A DNA stretch of 17,591 nucleotides from JASFTV01 sp050050615 (GCA_050050615.1 JASFTV010000030.1:1-17591), one strand, 5' to 3'. Positions 7,052 to 15,301 are shown, counted from the first letter of the stretch. Translations and numbers: made by a program. Notes: a model not told the origin generated them from the sequence alone.

Positions 7052-7099
7052 GAGGGCTGGAATTAGAAATAATTCAGAATTTGGGAAATAAGCTACAAA

Positions 7100-7939
7100 A
7101 TGTCTGATACCCTCTCAACGATCAGGGCTGCAATGCCTCGATTTCGAAACTCCGAAAAGAAAGTGGCGGAGTGCGTGCTCAAAGACCCTGATTCCGTCAT
7201 TCTCAGTTCCATCACCGAGTTAGCTGAAAGCTCAGGAACCAGCGAACCGACCGTTATCCGTTTTTGCAGAAAGCTGGACCTAAGAGGTTATTTGGAGCTC
7301 AAACTCAATCTGGCGAAAGACCTTCCTTCCAGCCAATATATTCACGAAAACGTCAAAGAAGAGGACAGTGTTCCCGAGATTTTCAACAAGCTTTTCAACT
7401 CAGCCAAAGAGGCTTTCAACAACACCTTGAATCATCTGGATTTAAAGGTTATCGAGGATGCCGTTGAGGCACTGAGGATGGCGGAACGCGTCGAATTCTA
7501 CGGGCAAGGAGGCTCCGGTGTTGTGGCCCGTGATGCCCATCACAAGTTCTTCAGACTGGGGATTCCCTCTATTGTTTACGACGATCCTCATATGCAGGTC
7601 ATGTCCGCCGCATTACTATCTCCAAAAGATGTGGTGGTAGCGATTTCACATACCGGGTCCACCAAGGACATTCTTGAAAGTGCAAAGATTGCGAAGAGTT
7701 CAGGCGCCACTGTGATCGGGATTGTCGGTCAGGAAAATGTGCCTCTTTCCAGGATATGTGACATCGTTATATGCATCCGTTCGCAGGAAGCGGCCCTTCG
7801 ACTGGCACCTATGACTTCGAGGTTGATTCAACTGGCGATCATAGACGTCCTGTTTGTGGCGCTTGCCATGAGAGACTTTTCCAAGACAAGAGATCGGCTA
7901 GATCGGGTAAAAAGGTCGCTGGTGGATAAAAGGTACTGA
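7100..7939 (+). CDS. RpiR/HexR-family transcriptional regulator
   Basis: The 279-residue protein has an N-terminal helix-turn-helix domain (about 1-77, with ITELAESSGTSEPTVIRFCR as the recognition region) and a C-terminal SIS sugar-phosphate-binding domain (about 125-255). Within the SIS part, DAHHKFFRLGI, HTGSTKDILESA and APMTSRLIQLAIIDVL resemble HexR, the regulator that senses KDPG and controls Entner-Doudoroff genes. It is likely the local regulator of the sugar-acid cluster: the next gene encodes a KDPG-type aldolase, and a HexR-spaced palindrome lies in its promoter. It lies first in a same-strand cluster, with 173 bases to the aldolase. Shine-Dalgarno support at the ATG is weak (GGGAAA). 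The ligand is inferred, not shown. Confidence 0.9.
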   Translation: MSDTLSTIRAAMPRFRNSEKKVAECVLKDPDSVILSSITELAESSGTSEPTVIRFCRKLDLRGYLELKLNLAKDLPSSQYIHENVKEEDSVPEIFNKLFNSAKEAFNNTLNHLDLKVIEDAVEALRMAERVEFYGQGGSGVVARDAHHKFFRLGIPSIVYDDPHMQVMSAALLSPKDVVVAISHTGSTKDILESAKIAKSSGATVIGIVGQENVPLSRICDIVICIRSQEAALRLAPMTSRLIQLAIIDVLFVALAMRDFSKTRDRLDRVKRSLVDKRY

Positions 7940-8112
7940 GGCCGGGAAAGGAATTGTAGAGCGGGTCAAACGAATAGAATGGCGAATGAACAGGCTATGA
8001 CTAAACGGATTCCATTCCTGTATAGCCGCCCCGGCGTCAGTCTGGCCATGAGAGATCAGTGGTATTTTTTCCTTTTGCTGCTGAGTCTACGAGGGCAGTA
8101 AAGGAAGTAATG

Positions 8113-8772
8113 ATGAGAAGTGCGACCCTTGATGTATTGGCGAAGATAGGCATCGTTCCAGTGGTGAGAGCCGACAAGGAGCAGGATGCGGTGGATGCGG
8201 CTGGAGCTCTTTTGGAAGGGGGAATTCCGGCCTGTGAGATTACGATGACAGTCCCTCACGCGATCGGAGTTATTAAGAGGGTCTCCGAAGCATTTTCAGG
8301 ATGGATGACCATTGGAGCGGGAACCGTAACAGATCTCGAGATGTGTCAGAAGGCGATTGAAGCCGGAAGCCAGTTCATCGTGACACCAACGCTCAGCCCG
8401 GGAGTTATTTCCCTGTGTAAGAAAGAGAACCTCTGTGTCATCGGAGGAGCGCTAACCCCGACTGAAATACTGAGCGTCTGGGAAGCAGGGGCGAGTGCCG
8501 TAAAAGTATTCCCCGCAAAAGCCGTGGGAGGCCCGGATTACATCCGCATGATTCATGAGCCTTTCCCTGAGATTTCTCTAGTCCCGACAGGAGGGGTGGA
8601 TTTGGCAACGCTGCCCCGGTACTTGAAGGCGGGCGCGATCTTCGCTGGAGCAGGAGGGGATCTGGTCAATAAAGAGGCTTTCCAGAAGGGAAGTATCAAC
8701 CTGATTACCGAGCGGGCCAGGCAATACGTTTCAGTTATCCGTGAGGCGCGCACTAAGAGGGAAAATTTATAA
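8113..8772 (+). CDS. eda: 2-dehydro-3-deoxy-phosphogluconate / 4-hydroxy-2-oxoglutarate aldolase family
   Basis: The product (219 residues from this start) is a class I KDPG/KHG aldolase that cleaves a 2-keto-3-deoxy acid to pyruvate plus an aldehyde in the cytoplasm. Visible landmarks are VVRA (R19), catalytic Glu in CEITMT (E42), TPTLSPGV, the Schiff-base lysine in KVFPA (K131) and the phosphate-loop-like PTGGV. The position of E. coli Eda Arg49 (pyruvate carboxylate binding) is occupied by Val (TMTVP), a change shared in type by a subgroup with ITMTxP, so the preferred substrate may not be KDPG itself. ATG 8113 is chosen because AAGGAAG (8101-8107) is well spaced for it; ATG 8110 is immediately adjacent, and an ATG at 8059 would add an unlikely N-terminal extension. 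No dehydratase making KDPG is in the window. Confidence 0.88.
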   Translation: MRSATLDVLAKIGIVPVVRADKEQDAVDAAGALLEGGIPACEITMTVPHAIGVIKRVSEAFSGWMTIGAGTVTDLEMCQKAIEAGSQFIVTPTLSPGVISLCKKENLCVIGGALTPTEILSVWEAGASAVKVFPAKAVGGPDYIRMIHEPFPEISLVPTGGVDLATLPRYLKAGAIFAGAGGDLVNKEAFQKGSINLITERARQYVSVIREARTKRENL

Positions 8773-8888
8773 CAGGTAGGGCTGGTATTGCTTTCAAGAG
8801 GCGATCTGAGAAGGTTGAAGATGCATATGGAACAGAATCTATGAGGCTATCTCAGGTCTTAGAAAGCAAGGCCAATCTTCATAAGGGC

Positions 8889-8909
8889 TGCTCCACTCTC
8901 GGTGGAGCA
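8889..8909 (+). promoter_or_regulatory. Stem-loop in the leader of the TRAP binding-protein gene
   Basis: TGCTCCAC (8889-8896) pairs perfectly with GTGGAGCA (8902-8909) around a 5-base loop. It ends 21 bases before the strong Shine-Dalgarno AAGGAGGT of the binding-protein gene. No T-run follows, so it is not an intrinsic terminator. It could protect the 5' end of the transcript or act as an operator. It falls inside the longer reading frame from 8841, which supports 8943 as the true start. Confidence 0.5.
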
Positions 8910-8942
8910 CTGTCGTTTAACCTTTTAGGGAAGGAGGTCAAT

Positions 8943-10007
8943 ATGAAGAAACTGGGTTTGATGATGCTTCTTGGTCTTACTGTAAGTAGTTTGTTATTGG
9001 TCACCGGTACGATATCTTCAGCAGCGGCAGCAGTGAAAGAATTCAAGTACGGACATGCAAATGTCCCCATCTATTTCTATCACACTGCTGGTGAGGCATT
9101 TGCGGACTGCCTGGAGAAATCCACGAACGGTGCATTGCAGGTCAAACTTTATCCTCAGGGTCAACTGGGCGGAGAACGGGATATTACAGAAGCACTACAA
9201 CTCGGCAGTGTCCAGTTTCAGGCGACGTCCATAGGAGTTACCGGTACATTTATCCCCGCTTTGCGCATCCTGAATCTGCCTTTTCTATTCAAGGGGCCGA
9301 AACACTGGCTTGCGGTCATGAATGGTGTTGTGGGTCAAGAAATCCTGGAGAAATCGAGACAGCAGGGCGATAAAGTAGGGCTTAAAGTCCTGGGTATCGC
9401 GGCTCCTGATTTCAGGCTACCCATGAACAATGAGCGAGCTCTGAACACTCTGGAGGATTTCAAGGGACTGAAGTTCAGAACCATGCAGGTCCCGCTGCAC
9501 ATGAAAGCTTATGATAGTATTGGTGCGAGTCCCGTTCCTCTTCCGTTCGGAGAGCTCTATACAGCTCTCCAGACTGGCGTTGTCGACGGCAATGAAAACG
9601 GGCCTCTTACGCTGTACGGGATGAAATTCCATGAGGTTCAGAAATATCTATCATTGGTTCCGGTGGTCTCCAATGGCGGCATTTTCCTGATGAGTGGGAT
9701 AACTTGGGATAAGTTATCCGCAGAGCATCAACTCGCCGTAACAAAATGTATAAAAGTGTGGCGGGACAAGATGGACAAGGATGCTCTCGAAAAAGGCGGA
9801 TGGGCCATTGATGAGATGAAAAAACAGGGTCTCCAGGTTAATTCTGTTGGGGACATTACGCCATTTGTAGGGGCAACAACACCCGTTTATGAGTGGTTGT
9901 ATGACCAGCTTCCGGCGGACACCTCTGGTTGGGTACGACAGATGGTGAAGAAAATAAGAGAAGTGGGGGCGGGTATCGAGGAAGGAGAATGGTTCGTAAC
10001 TCGTTAA
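8943..10007 (+). CDS. dctP: TRAP transporter solute-binding protein, DctP family
   Basis: The 354-residue protein is the periplasmic substrate-binding component of a tripartite ATP-independent transporter. It has a clear signal peptide: MKK, a hydrophobic core to about residue 22, and likely cleavage after SSAAAA near residue 30. DctP landmarks follow: YPQGQLGGERD, LPFLF, the GLKFRTMQVP segment with R169 (the arginine that usually clamps the substrate carboxylate), PLPFGELYTALQTGVVDG and the downstream NEN segment. ATG 8943 is preceded by AAGGAGGT at 8931-8938, which decides the start over an in-frame ATG at 8841. Carboxylate-binding Arg plus the neighbouring aldolase and kinase point to an aldonate or uronate-like ligand. 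The permease genes follow after a 196-base gap with two hairpins, a usual arrangement for making excess binding protein. Confidence 0.93.
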   Translation: MKKLGLMMLLGLTVSSLLLVTGTISSAAAAVKEFKYGHANVPIYFYHTAGEAFADCLEKSTNGALQVKLYPQGQLGGERDITEALQLGSVQFQATSIGVTGTFIPALRILNLPFLFKGPKHWLAVMNGVVGQEILEKSRQQGDKVGLKVLGIAAPDFRLPMNNERALNTLEDFKGLKFRTMQVPLHMKAYDSIGASPVPLPFGELYTALQTGVVDGNENGPLTLYGMKFHEVQKYLSLVPVVSNGGIFLMSGITWDKLSAEHQLAVTKCIKVWRDKMDKDALEKGGWAIDEMKKQGLQVNSVGDITPFVGATTPVYEWLYDQLPADTSGWVRQMVKKIREVGAGIEEGEWFVTR

Positions 10008-10040
10008 AATCCTGGCTGATCTGAAATAGAAGCTGCGCTC

Positions 10041-10078
10041 GGCACAGGCAGGTTTGAATCTCTCTGCCTGCCTGTGCC
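10041..10078 (+). promoter_or_regulatory. Long stem-loop after the binding-protein gene
   Basis: GGCACAGGCAGG (10041-10052) pairs perfectly over 12 bases with CCTGCCTGTGCC (10067-10078), with a 14-base loop. It follows the dctP stop by 33 bases. The sequence after it (AATATTTG) lacks the T-run of a classic terminator. It most likely stabilises the upstream message or attenuates read-through, lowering permease expression relative to binding protein. Confidence 0.6.
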
Positions 10079-10138
10079 AATATTTGAACGATGTGAACGC
10101 CTTCGCTGCCCGTCTCTTTATTCTCCTTCGCCAGTATG

Positions 10139-10158
10139 CCCCACGGCTTGCCGCGGGG
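10139..10158. repeat. Small REP-like palindrome
   Basis: CCCCACGGC-TT-GCCGCGGGG forms a 9-base stem with one mismatch and a 2-base loop. It lies between the two TRAP genes, 45 bases before the small-permease start. The compact GC-rich form with a central TT resembles dispersed intergenic palindromes. Only one copy was noticed in the window. Confidence 0.4.
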
Positions 10159-10203
10159 AGGCTTCATTGAAGGGTAGGTGCTGTTTTAGGAAAGGGTGCA
10201 TGG

Positions 10204-10701
10204 ATGAAAGCACTGAACGCCATAAACAGGATAGCTGACATCTACGAAGCTGTTATCAGAGTTTCCCTCATCATAAGTATGGGTGCCATCGCTTTTATTG
10301 TGAATCTTGCAGTATTTTTTCGATATGTGCTCTCATCGCCGTTATCATGGACCACTGAAATATCGAGCTATCTTCTCGTCTATACAGTCCTGTTTGGTGC
10401 TTGTGTTGCATTAAGACGTAAGCAGTTCGTAAAAATAGAAGTTCTAATCAATATGATCCCTTTCCCTGTTAACAAGACCGTTATCATTATATCGCAACTT
10501 CTCATTATTGGTTTTTTGATCGTCTGCATCATCTCTCCATCAGCCTTGATACAAAAAGCGATTATCACCCAAACCGTAAGTCCCGCTCTGGGGATTCCTA
10601 TGGTCTATCTTTACCGCCTTTTGCGATTCGGATTCTTGACCATGCTCTTTTTCCTTCTGCTCAACACCATAGGACAGGTTGTGACATTCCGGCTAAAATG
10701 A
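10204..10701 (+). CDS. dctQ: TRAP transporter small permease subunit, DctQ family
   Basis: The 165-residue inner-membrane protein has four hydrophobic segments (about residues 17-40, 50-70, 88-110 and 130-158). It shows the DctQ signature around the second one (VFFRYVLSSPLSWTTEISSY) followed by GACVALRRKQFVKIEV. It pairs with the large permease to form the membrane unit. ATG 10204 is used; an ATG at 10200 is in another frame and stops within 13 codons. AGGAAAGG lies upstream at suitable spacing. The usual His in the HxxV motif after the charged segment is Phe here (KQFVKIEV). The large permease gene starts 20 bases after the stop. Confidence 0.92.
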   Translation: MKALNAINRIADIYEAVIRVSLIISMGAIAFIVNLAVFFRYVLSSPLSWTTEISSYLLVYTVLFGACVALRRKQFVKIEVLINMIPFPVNKTVIIISQLLIIGFLIVCIISPSALIQKAIITQTVSPALGIPMVYLYRLLRFGFLTMLFFLLLNTIGQVVTFRLK

Positions 10702-10721
10702 GGTGGTGAGGAAAAACATCC

Positions 10722-11990
10722 ATGATTCCCATTTTGTTTATCATTCTACTAGCGATTGGAATTCCTATTGCCTTTGTCCTTGGTATCAGCAGTGTCATCT
10801 ATCTCTTGAAGGTTGACGTGCCTCTGGTCGTAGTGGCTCAAAGGTTTTTCGTAGGTGTTGACAATTTTCTGCTGCTAGCTGTTCCTCTCTTCATTCTGGC
10901 CGGGAAATTAATGAATGAGTCCGGGATTACCAGGCGTTTGGTCGACTTCTTTTACATTGTGATTGGACACATTCGCGGAGGCTTGGCTTACGTGAATATT
11001 GTGTCCAGCGTTTTCTTCGCGGGAATCACGGGAGCTGGGGCCGCCGATACTGCGGCGATCGGATCTATCATGATCCCCGCCATGAAAAAGGAAGGGTACA
11101 CGCCGGAATACAGCGGCGCTGTGACGGCCATATCTTCTACAATAGGTCCTACAATTCCTCCCAGCATTGCTATGGTTGTGTACGGCGCCATGTCGGGGGT
11201 TTCCATTGCGAAGCTTTTCTTGGCTGGTTTTATTCCGGGTCTGATGCTCGGGGCAGTACAACTCATCGTTGCAGGCTATTATGCGAGAAAACAGAAGTTC
11301 GGCGTGAGGCAGAAGATCCTATCAATTAAGAATTTCACAAAAGGTCTTGTTGACGCGATTCTTGCGATTATGATGCCGGCCATCCTTCTGGGAGGAATTC
11401 TAAGCGGTGTTTTTACGCCTACTGAGGCGGCAGGGGTGGCCGTTCTTTACGCGGTGGTTGTGGGTTTTTTTGTATACCGGGAACTAAAGATTAAGAGCTT
11501 CTTGAAAATCCTCTACGATACGTCCCTGATGGCAGGGGCCATACTCATTATTCTGGCATTTGCACATCTCTTTGGCTGGATACTGGCAGCAGAAAGGGTC
11601 CCGGAGGCCGTTGCGGTTGCGATTACAGGTTTTTCAAAGAATCCCATAATCATACTATTGCTGGTCAATGCCCTCCTACTTTTTGTTGGCACATTTATGG
11701 AGACGCTTGCCGCCGTTATCCTGTTAACGCCCATTCTCTTGCCGCTCACTGAGAGTATTGGAATTGATCCGATCCATTTCGGAATTATTATGGTGGTCAA
11801 TCTCAACATCGGGTTAGCAACCCCGCCACTTGGAGTCTGCCTGATTGTGGCATCTCCTCTTGCTGAAGTTTCCATGGAGAGGATCGCTCGAGCCATATTA
11901 CCTTTTCTGGCGGCCTCAATCGTCATACTGCTTCTTGTTACATATATACCTGAACTTGCGATGGTCGTGCCCAAAATCTTTATGCCTTAG
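10722..11990 (+). CDS. dctM: TRAP transporter large permease subunit, DctM family
   Basis: The 422-residue, very hydrophobic protein is the ion-coupled transport subunit of the TRAP system. Characteristic segments are ITGAGAADTAAIGSIMIPAM (about 100-120), SSTIGPTIPPSI, FTPTEAAGVAVLYA (about 230-243) and the C-terminal VNLNIGLATPPLGVCLIVA. Around a dozen membrane segments fit the family length of about 425 residues. A Shine-Dalgarno GGTGAGGA lies upstream. It should use a sodium or proton gradient to move the ligand delivered by the binding protein. Confidence 0.94.
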   Translation: MIPILFIILLAIGIPIAFVLGISSVIYLLKVDVPLVVVAQRFFVGVDNFLLLAVPLFILAGKLMNESGITRRLVDFFYIVIGHIRGGLAYVNIVSSVFFAGITGAGAADTAAIGSIMIPAMKKEGYTPEYSGAVTAISSTIGPTIPPSIAMVVYGAMSGVSIAKLFLAGFIPGLMLGAVQLIVAGYYARKQKFGVRQKILSIKNFTKGLVDAILAIMMPAILLGGILSGVFTPTEAAGVAVLYAVVVGFFVYRELKIKSFLKILYDTSLMAGAILIILAFAHLFGWILAAERVPEAVAVAITGFSKNPIIILLLVNALLLFVGTFMETLAAVILLTPILLPLTESIGIDPIHFGIIMVVNLNIGLATPPLGVCLIVASPLAEVSMERIARAILPFLAASIVILLLVTYIPELAMVVPKIFMP

Positions 11991-12180
11991 TGAATCCCGC
12001 CGTATACTCACTTGTGCTGTTTAGAAGAAAAATAGTTCTGTGCATAAGGCATCTGGGAAGAGGACAAAGGTAGGCCGATGAGCGTGCTTATCCATGTTCC
12101 TGCTTGTTTGTTATCTCATAGGACAGGCTAGCTTGGTAACCAAAGGGGTCGCTCATTGAGAGATAAAAGAGGAGGAAAAC
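11991..12180. other. Gap between transporter and dehydrogenase genes
   Basis: These 190 bases carry no gene. No intrinsic terminator follows the large permease gene, and no clear promoter was seen. The end holds a strong GAGGAGG Shine-Dalgarno (about 12169-12175) for the next gene. Read-through from the transporter genes is possible. Confidence 0.4.
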
Positions 12181-13182
12181 ATGAGCCGGTTGCAATTTGG
12201 AATTATCGGGTGTGGTAGAATCGCTCAGGCCCACTTGGATGCGATCAGCTATTTCCATGACCAGGCAGAGGTTGTGGCGTTGTCGGATGCACTCCCGGAA
12301 AAAGCCCGCAAGACGGGAGAAAAAGTTGGTGTGGACTGGTACGTTCAAGACTACCATGAGCTCCTGGTTTATCCAAAAGTGGAGGCGGTCCTCATCTGCC
12401 TTCCCCATCATTTGCATTACGAAGCCACCATTGCGGCGGCCGAGGCTGGTAAGCACATTTTGCTTGAAAAACCGATGGCCTTGACCACCCCTGAGGCAGA
12501 GGAAATGGTCGCTGCGGCAAGAAAGAGTCAGATCACGTTCATGGTCGGACAAAGCCGCCGTTTTAGTGATGCCGTGTTGACGATAAAGAAACGGCTGGGG
12601 GAGATTGGGCCGATAATTCGAATCGTCTCCAATTTTCTGGTACACTTTCCTGAGCCACCTACCGAGTGGTGGAAATCGGAAGAACAGTCGGGCGATCTGA
12701 TTACCTATCTTCAGACCAGCCATTCGGTCGATTTTTGCCTCTGGATGATCGCGCAGATGCCGGAGCGGCTTTACGCTAGGACATTCTCGCGGCATCCGAA
12801 AGGTTATGGAATGAAAGACGAGCAGGACGTCATTCTGGAATTCCCCGGGGATGCTACCGCGTCTCTTCACCTCTCTCTTAACACCCAGCCGCCGGTACAC
12901 GAGATTTTGGTTGTTGGGGAAAAAGGGAGTTTCCGGCTTGTCGAATACGGCTTGGACCGCCCCTTCTGTTTTGGTAACCGTCTCTTCCTGAATGGAGAGA
13001 CCCTCCTTGATGGGGAACAGAAACCTTCCAATTACACGCTTCAGATGCAGGAGTTCGTTACTGCCGTCCGAGAGAATAGGGAACCGATGGCTTCAGGAGA
13101 GGAAGTGTATCCCGAGATCCAGGTGCTCGAGGCGATCAATGCTTCCTCCAGAACCGGTGAAGTGGTCCGCATCATGGGCTAA
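12181..13182 (+). CDS. Gfo/Idh/MocA-family NAD(P)-dependent oxidoreductase
   Basis: The 333-residue protein begins with a Rossmann fold (FGIIGCGRIAQAH, about 6-18) and has the family motif EKPMA (96-100) with the catalytic lysine K97. A second conserved block, QTSHSVDFCLWM (178-189), includes H181 and D184, typical of the substrate pocket. Members oxidise or reduce sugars, inositols or their acids, or remove groups from modified sugars. Start ATG follows a strong GAGGAGG site. The neighbours suggest a sugar acid or a related polyol as substrate; sequence alone does not say which. It is likely the first enzyme gene of the downstream dehydrogenase-kinase block. Confidence 0.92.
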   Translation: MSRLQFGIIGCGRIAQAHLDAISYFHDQAEVVALSDALPEKARKTGEKVGVDWYVQDYHELLVYPKVEAVLICLPHHLHYEATIAAAEAGKHILLEKPMALTTPEAEEMVAAARKSQITFMVGQSRRFSDAVLTIKKRLGEIGPIIRIVSNFLVHFPEPPTEWWKSEEQSGDLITYLQTSHSVDFCLWMIAQMPERLYARTFSRHPKGYGMKDEQDVILEFPGDATASLHLSLNTQPPVHEILVVGEKGSFRLVEYGLDRPFCFGNRLFLNGETLLDGEQKPSNYTLQMQEFVTAVRENREPMASGEEVYPEIQVLEAINASSRTGEVVRIMG

Positions 13183-13257
13183 ATCCGGGCTAGAAAGCGT
13201 TCCTCAATTAGAAAGTTTATAGAAACGCCGTAGAAATGCGGAGAAGGGTATCAGCCC

Positions 13258-14253
13258 GTGTCTAACAAAATTCTCATTACCCCTCGCACCTTTGGGAAGA
13301 CAGACCCAACCCCTATTAATATGTTACGAGATGAGGGTTATACGCTGGTGCTGAATCCTGTTGGTCGTCTCCTGTGTGAAGAGGAGCTGATTAGACTCAT
13401 CCCGGAGGCAGATGGACTCATTGTCGGCCTGGATCCAATCAGCTCTAAGGTTCTGGAAAGGGCAACCCGGCTGAAAGTAATCTCAAAGTATGGCGTGGGG
13501 ACAGACAATATCGATCTGGGCAGGGCAACCCAATTGGGCATCATGGTTCTGAATACGCCAGGAACCAATAGCTCGGCCGTTGCAGAACTGGCCTTTGGCC
13601 TGATGCTCGATGTGGCAAGACATATCTCGGAATCAGACAGACAGATTCGCCAGGGTAAGTGGCAATGTTATGAAGGCGTTGAGTTGTGGGGCAAAACGCT
13701 TGGAATCCTGGGAACCGGCCAGACTGGAAGGCAACTTGCCTTGCGCGCAAAGGGATTCAACATGCACTTGATCTGCCATGACATCAGGGAAGATGAAGCG
13801 TGGGCGCATCAGATAGGCGTTTCCTATCTGCCATTGAAAGAAGTACTTGCAAAGGCTGACTTCTTGAGCCTTCACATTCCCCTAACAGACTCGACCTATC
13901 ATATCATGTCAGCTCCGGAACTGGGGCTAATGAAAAAGAGTGCTATTTTGATTAATACGGCAAGAGGTGAATTGGTGGATGAGAAGGCGCTCTATGAGGC
14001 CTTGGTGAATCATCGCTTGGGCGGTGCAGGGCTGGACGTTCTAGAAACGGACCCACCTGTGGACTCTCCCTTGACAAAGCTTGATAATGTCGTTCTCACC
14101 TCCCATATTGGAGCCCACACCAAAGAAGCTACCGAAGCTATGGGAAAACTGGCCTCCCAGAATCTGATCCAGGCACTATCCGGCCAACGTCCTCAATTCA
14201 TCGTGAATCCCGAAGCGACAGAAATAGGGCAAAGAAACCGAGGTCGAAGATGA
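13258..14253 (+). CDS. D-isomer-specific 2-hydroxyacid dehydrogenase (phosphoglycerate dehydrogenase-like)
   Basis: The 331-residue enzyme has the SerA/GyaR layout. A substrate domain surrounds an NAD-binding Rossmann domain with GILGTGQTGRQLA (about 149-161), followed by INTARGELVDE with R236 and TSHIGAH with H283. The catalytic Glu normally found just before Pro in the DVFxxEP segment is Asp here (DVLETDPP, D265), a conservative change that could alter rate or specificity. There is no C-terminal ACT domain, so a housekeeping serine-pathway role is less likely than reduction or oxidation of a 2-keto/2-hydroxy sugar acid. Start is GTG 13258, with GGAGAAGGG about nine bases upstream. Its stop overlaps the start of the zinc dehydrogenase (ATGATGA), showing translational coupling. 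Confidence 0.9.
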   Translation: MSNKILITPRTFGKTDPTPINMLRDEGYTLVLNPVGRLLCEEELIRLIPEADGLIVGLDPISSKVLERATRLKVISKYGVGTDNIDLGRATQLGIMVLNTPGTNSSAVAELAFGLMLDVARHISESDRQIRQGKWQCYEGVELWGKTLGILGTGQTGRQLALRAKGFNMHLICHDIREDEAWAHQIGVSYLPLKEVLAKADFLSLHIPLTDSTYHIMSAPELGLMKKSAILINTARGELVDEKALYEALVNHRLGGAGLDVLETDPPVDSPLTKLDNVVLTSHIGAHTKEATEAMGKLASQNLIQALSGQRPQFIVNPEATEIGQRNRGRR

Positions 14254-15287
14254 TGAAAGCCTTAGTAAAAACAGGTAAAGGCAGAGGGATGTTAAGGATT
14301 GAAGACCTGGAGATCCCGCAACCCGGATCTGGTGAGGTATTGATAAAGGTGAAAGCTGCCGGGATCTGCGGAACGGATATCCACATTCGCCATGACGAAT
14401 TCGTATACTACCCGCCTGTCGTCCTGGGGCACGAATTTTCCGGAGTCATCGCCGATTTGGGAGATGGGGTTATGCAATGGCGGATCGGAGATCGGGTCGT
14501 CTGCGAGCCGCACTCCGGGGCGTGCGGGATTTGCGATCCATGTCGTTCAGGGTACAGCCAGATATGTGCGGAGAAACGTTCGCCCGGCTGGGGTAGGGAC
14601 GGCGGCTTTGCGGAATATGTCAAAATGCCGGCAGCCATGCTCCATCGGATTCCCGAAAATGTAAGCGATCGTTCAGCCGCGGTCGCCGAACCCTTGGCTA
14701 TCGTGCTTCATGAAACTGTTGAAAGGGGGGGGATTCGGACAGGTGACCGAGTGGTCATTTTTGGAGCCGGGCCGATCGGTCTCCTCGCTGCTGCCGTGGC
14801 CCGGATTTCCGGCGCTGCTCAGGTCCTTCTTGTCGGCACGGAGATGGATACGGCACGTCGGTTCAAAATTGCAGGCCAGATTCCCGTTGACGCGATTATT
14901 AACGCTAGCCGGGAAGATGTGGTGGACACTGTAAAGAGGCTAACTGCCGATCAACTCGCGGACGTAGCCATAGAGGCCTCAGGTTCTCCGGAGGCTATAG
15001 CACAGACTGTTAAGGTCGTGCATAAACTGGGAAAGATTTCGGCTGTCGGTCTACCGGGCGAGAGACCGGTCGAATTCCCATGGCAGGAGGCGATGTTTAA
15101 AGTTTTGGATCTTCATTTCAATCTAAGCTCTTCTCACGGTTCCTGGATACGGGCCGTTTCGGTCATGGGAGCGGCGAGGATCGATCCGGGCTTTGTCGTG
15201 ACTCATGAGTTCCCCTTAGACAAATGGGAAGAGGCATTTGAAGTCGTTGAAAAGGGTTTAGGGGCTAAGGTTTTCCTTATACCTTGA
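14250..15287 (+). CDS. Zinc-dependent medium-chain dehydrogenase (sorbitol/idonate/threonine dehydrogenase-like)
   Basis: The 345-residue protein belongs to the zinc MDR family. Catalytic zinc ligands are C40 (GICGTD), H61-E62 (GHEFSG) and E147 (VAEPLA). The structural zinc site is complete with C92, C95, C98 and C106. The cofactor-binding Rossmann motif is GAGPIGLLAA (172-181). Such enzymes oxidise a secondary alcohol of a polyol or sugar acid with NAD(P). The ATG at 14250 overlaps the preceding stop; the adjacent ATG 14253 is equally usable, with GAGG at 14240-14243. The kinase gene begins within about 14 bases of its stop, so the product likely feeds the same pathway. L-idonate-type 5-dehydrogenase is one possibility given the gluconokinase-like neighbour. 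Confidence 0.92.
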   Translation: MMKALVKTGKGRGMLRIEDLEIPQPGSGEVLIKVKAAGICGTDIHIRHDEFVYYPPVVLGHEFSGVIADLGDGVMQWRIGDRVVCEPHSGACGICDPCRSGYSQICAEKRSPGWGRDGGFAEYVKMPAAMLHRIPENVSDRSAAVAEPLAIVLHETVERGGIRTGDRVVIFGAGPIGLLAAAVARISGAAQVLLVGTEMDTARRFKIAGQIPVDAIINASREDVVDTVKRLTADQLADVAIEASGSPEAIAQTVKVVHKLGKISAVGLPGERPVEFPWQEAMFKVLDLHFNLSSSHGSWIRAVSVMGAARIDPGFVVTHEFPLDKWEEAFEVVEKGLGAKVFLIP

Positions 15288-15301
15288 CAAGGGCGATACG
15301 C

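Larger units (their letters stand above)
6736..7099. other. Intergenic stretch with the promoter region of the sugar-acid cluster
   Basis: No supportable gene lies in these 364 bases. The first 200 contain only a 61-codon - strand reading frame (6736-6921) with no recognisable similarity and no convincing start site. The rest becomes AT-rich (around 6925-6960), and the promoter and palindrome of the regulator gene are at 7013-7051. Confidence 0.5.

Noticed and set aside
8841..8942. A 34-residue N-terminal extension of the TRAP binding protein
   Set aside because: It would bury the signal peptide and the AAGGAGGT site, which together fix the start at 8943.
10041..10078. Intrinsic terminator after the binding-protein gene
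   Set aside because: The stem is strong, but no T-run follows and the permease genes downstream need the transcript.
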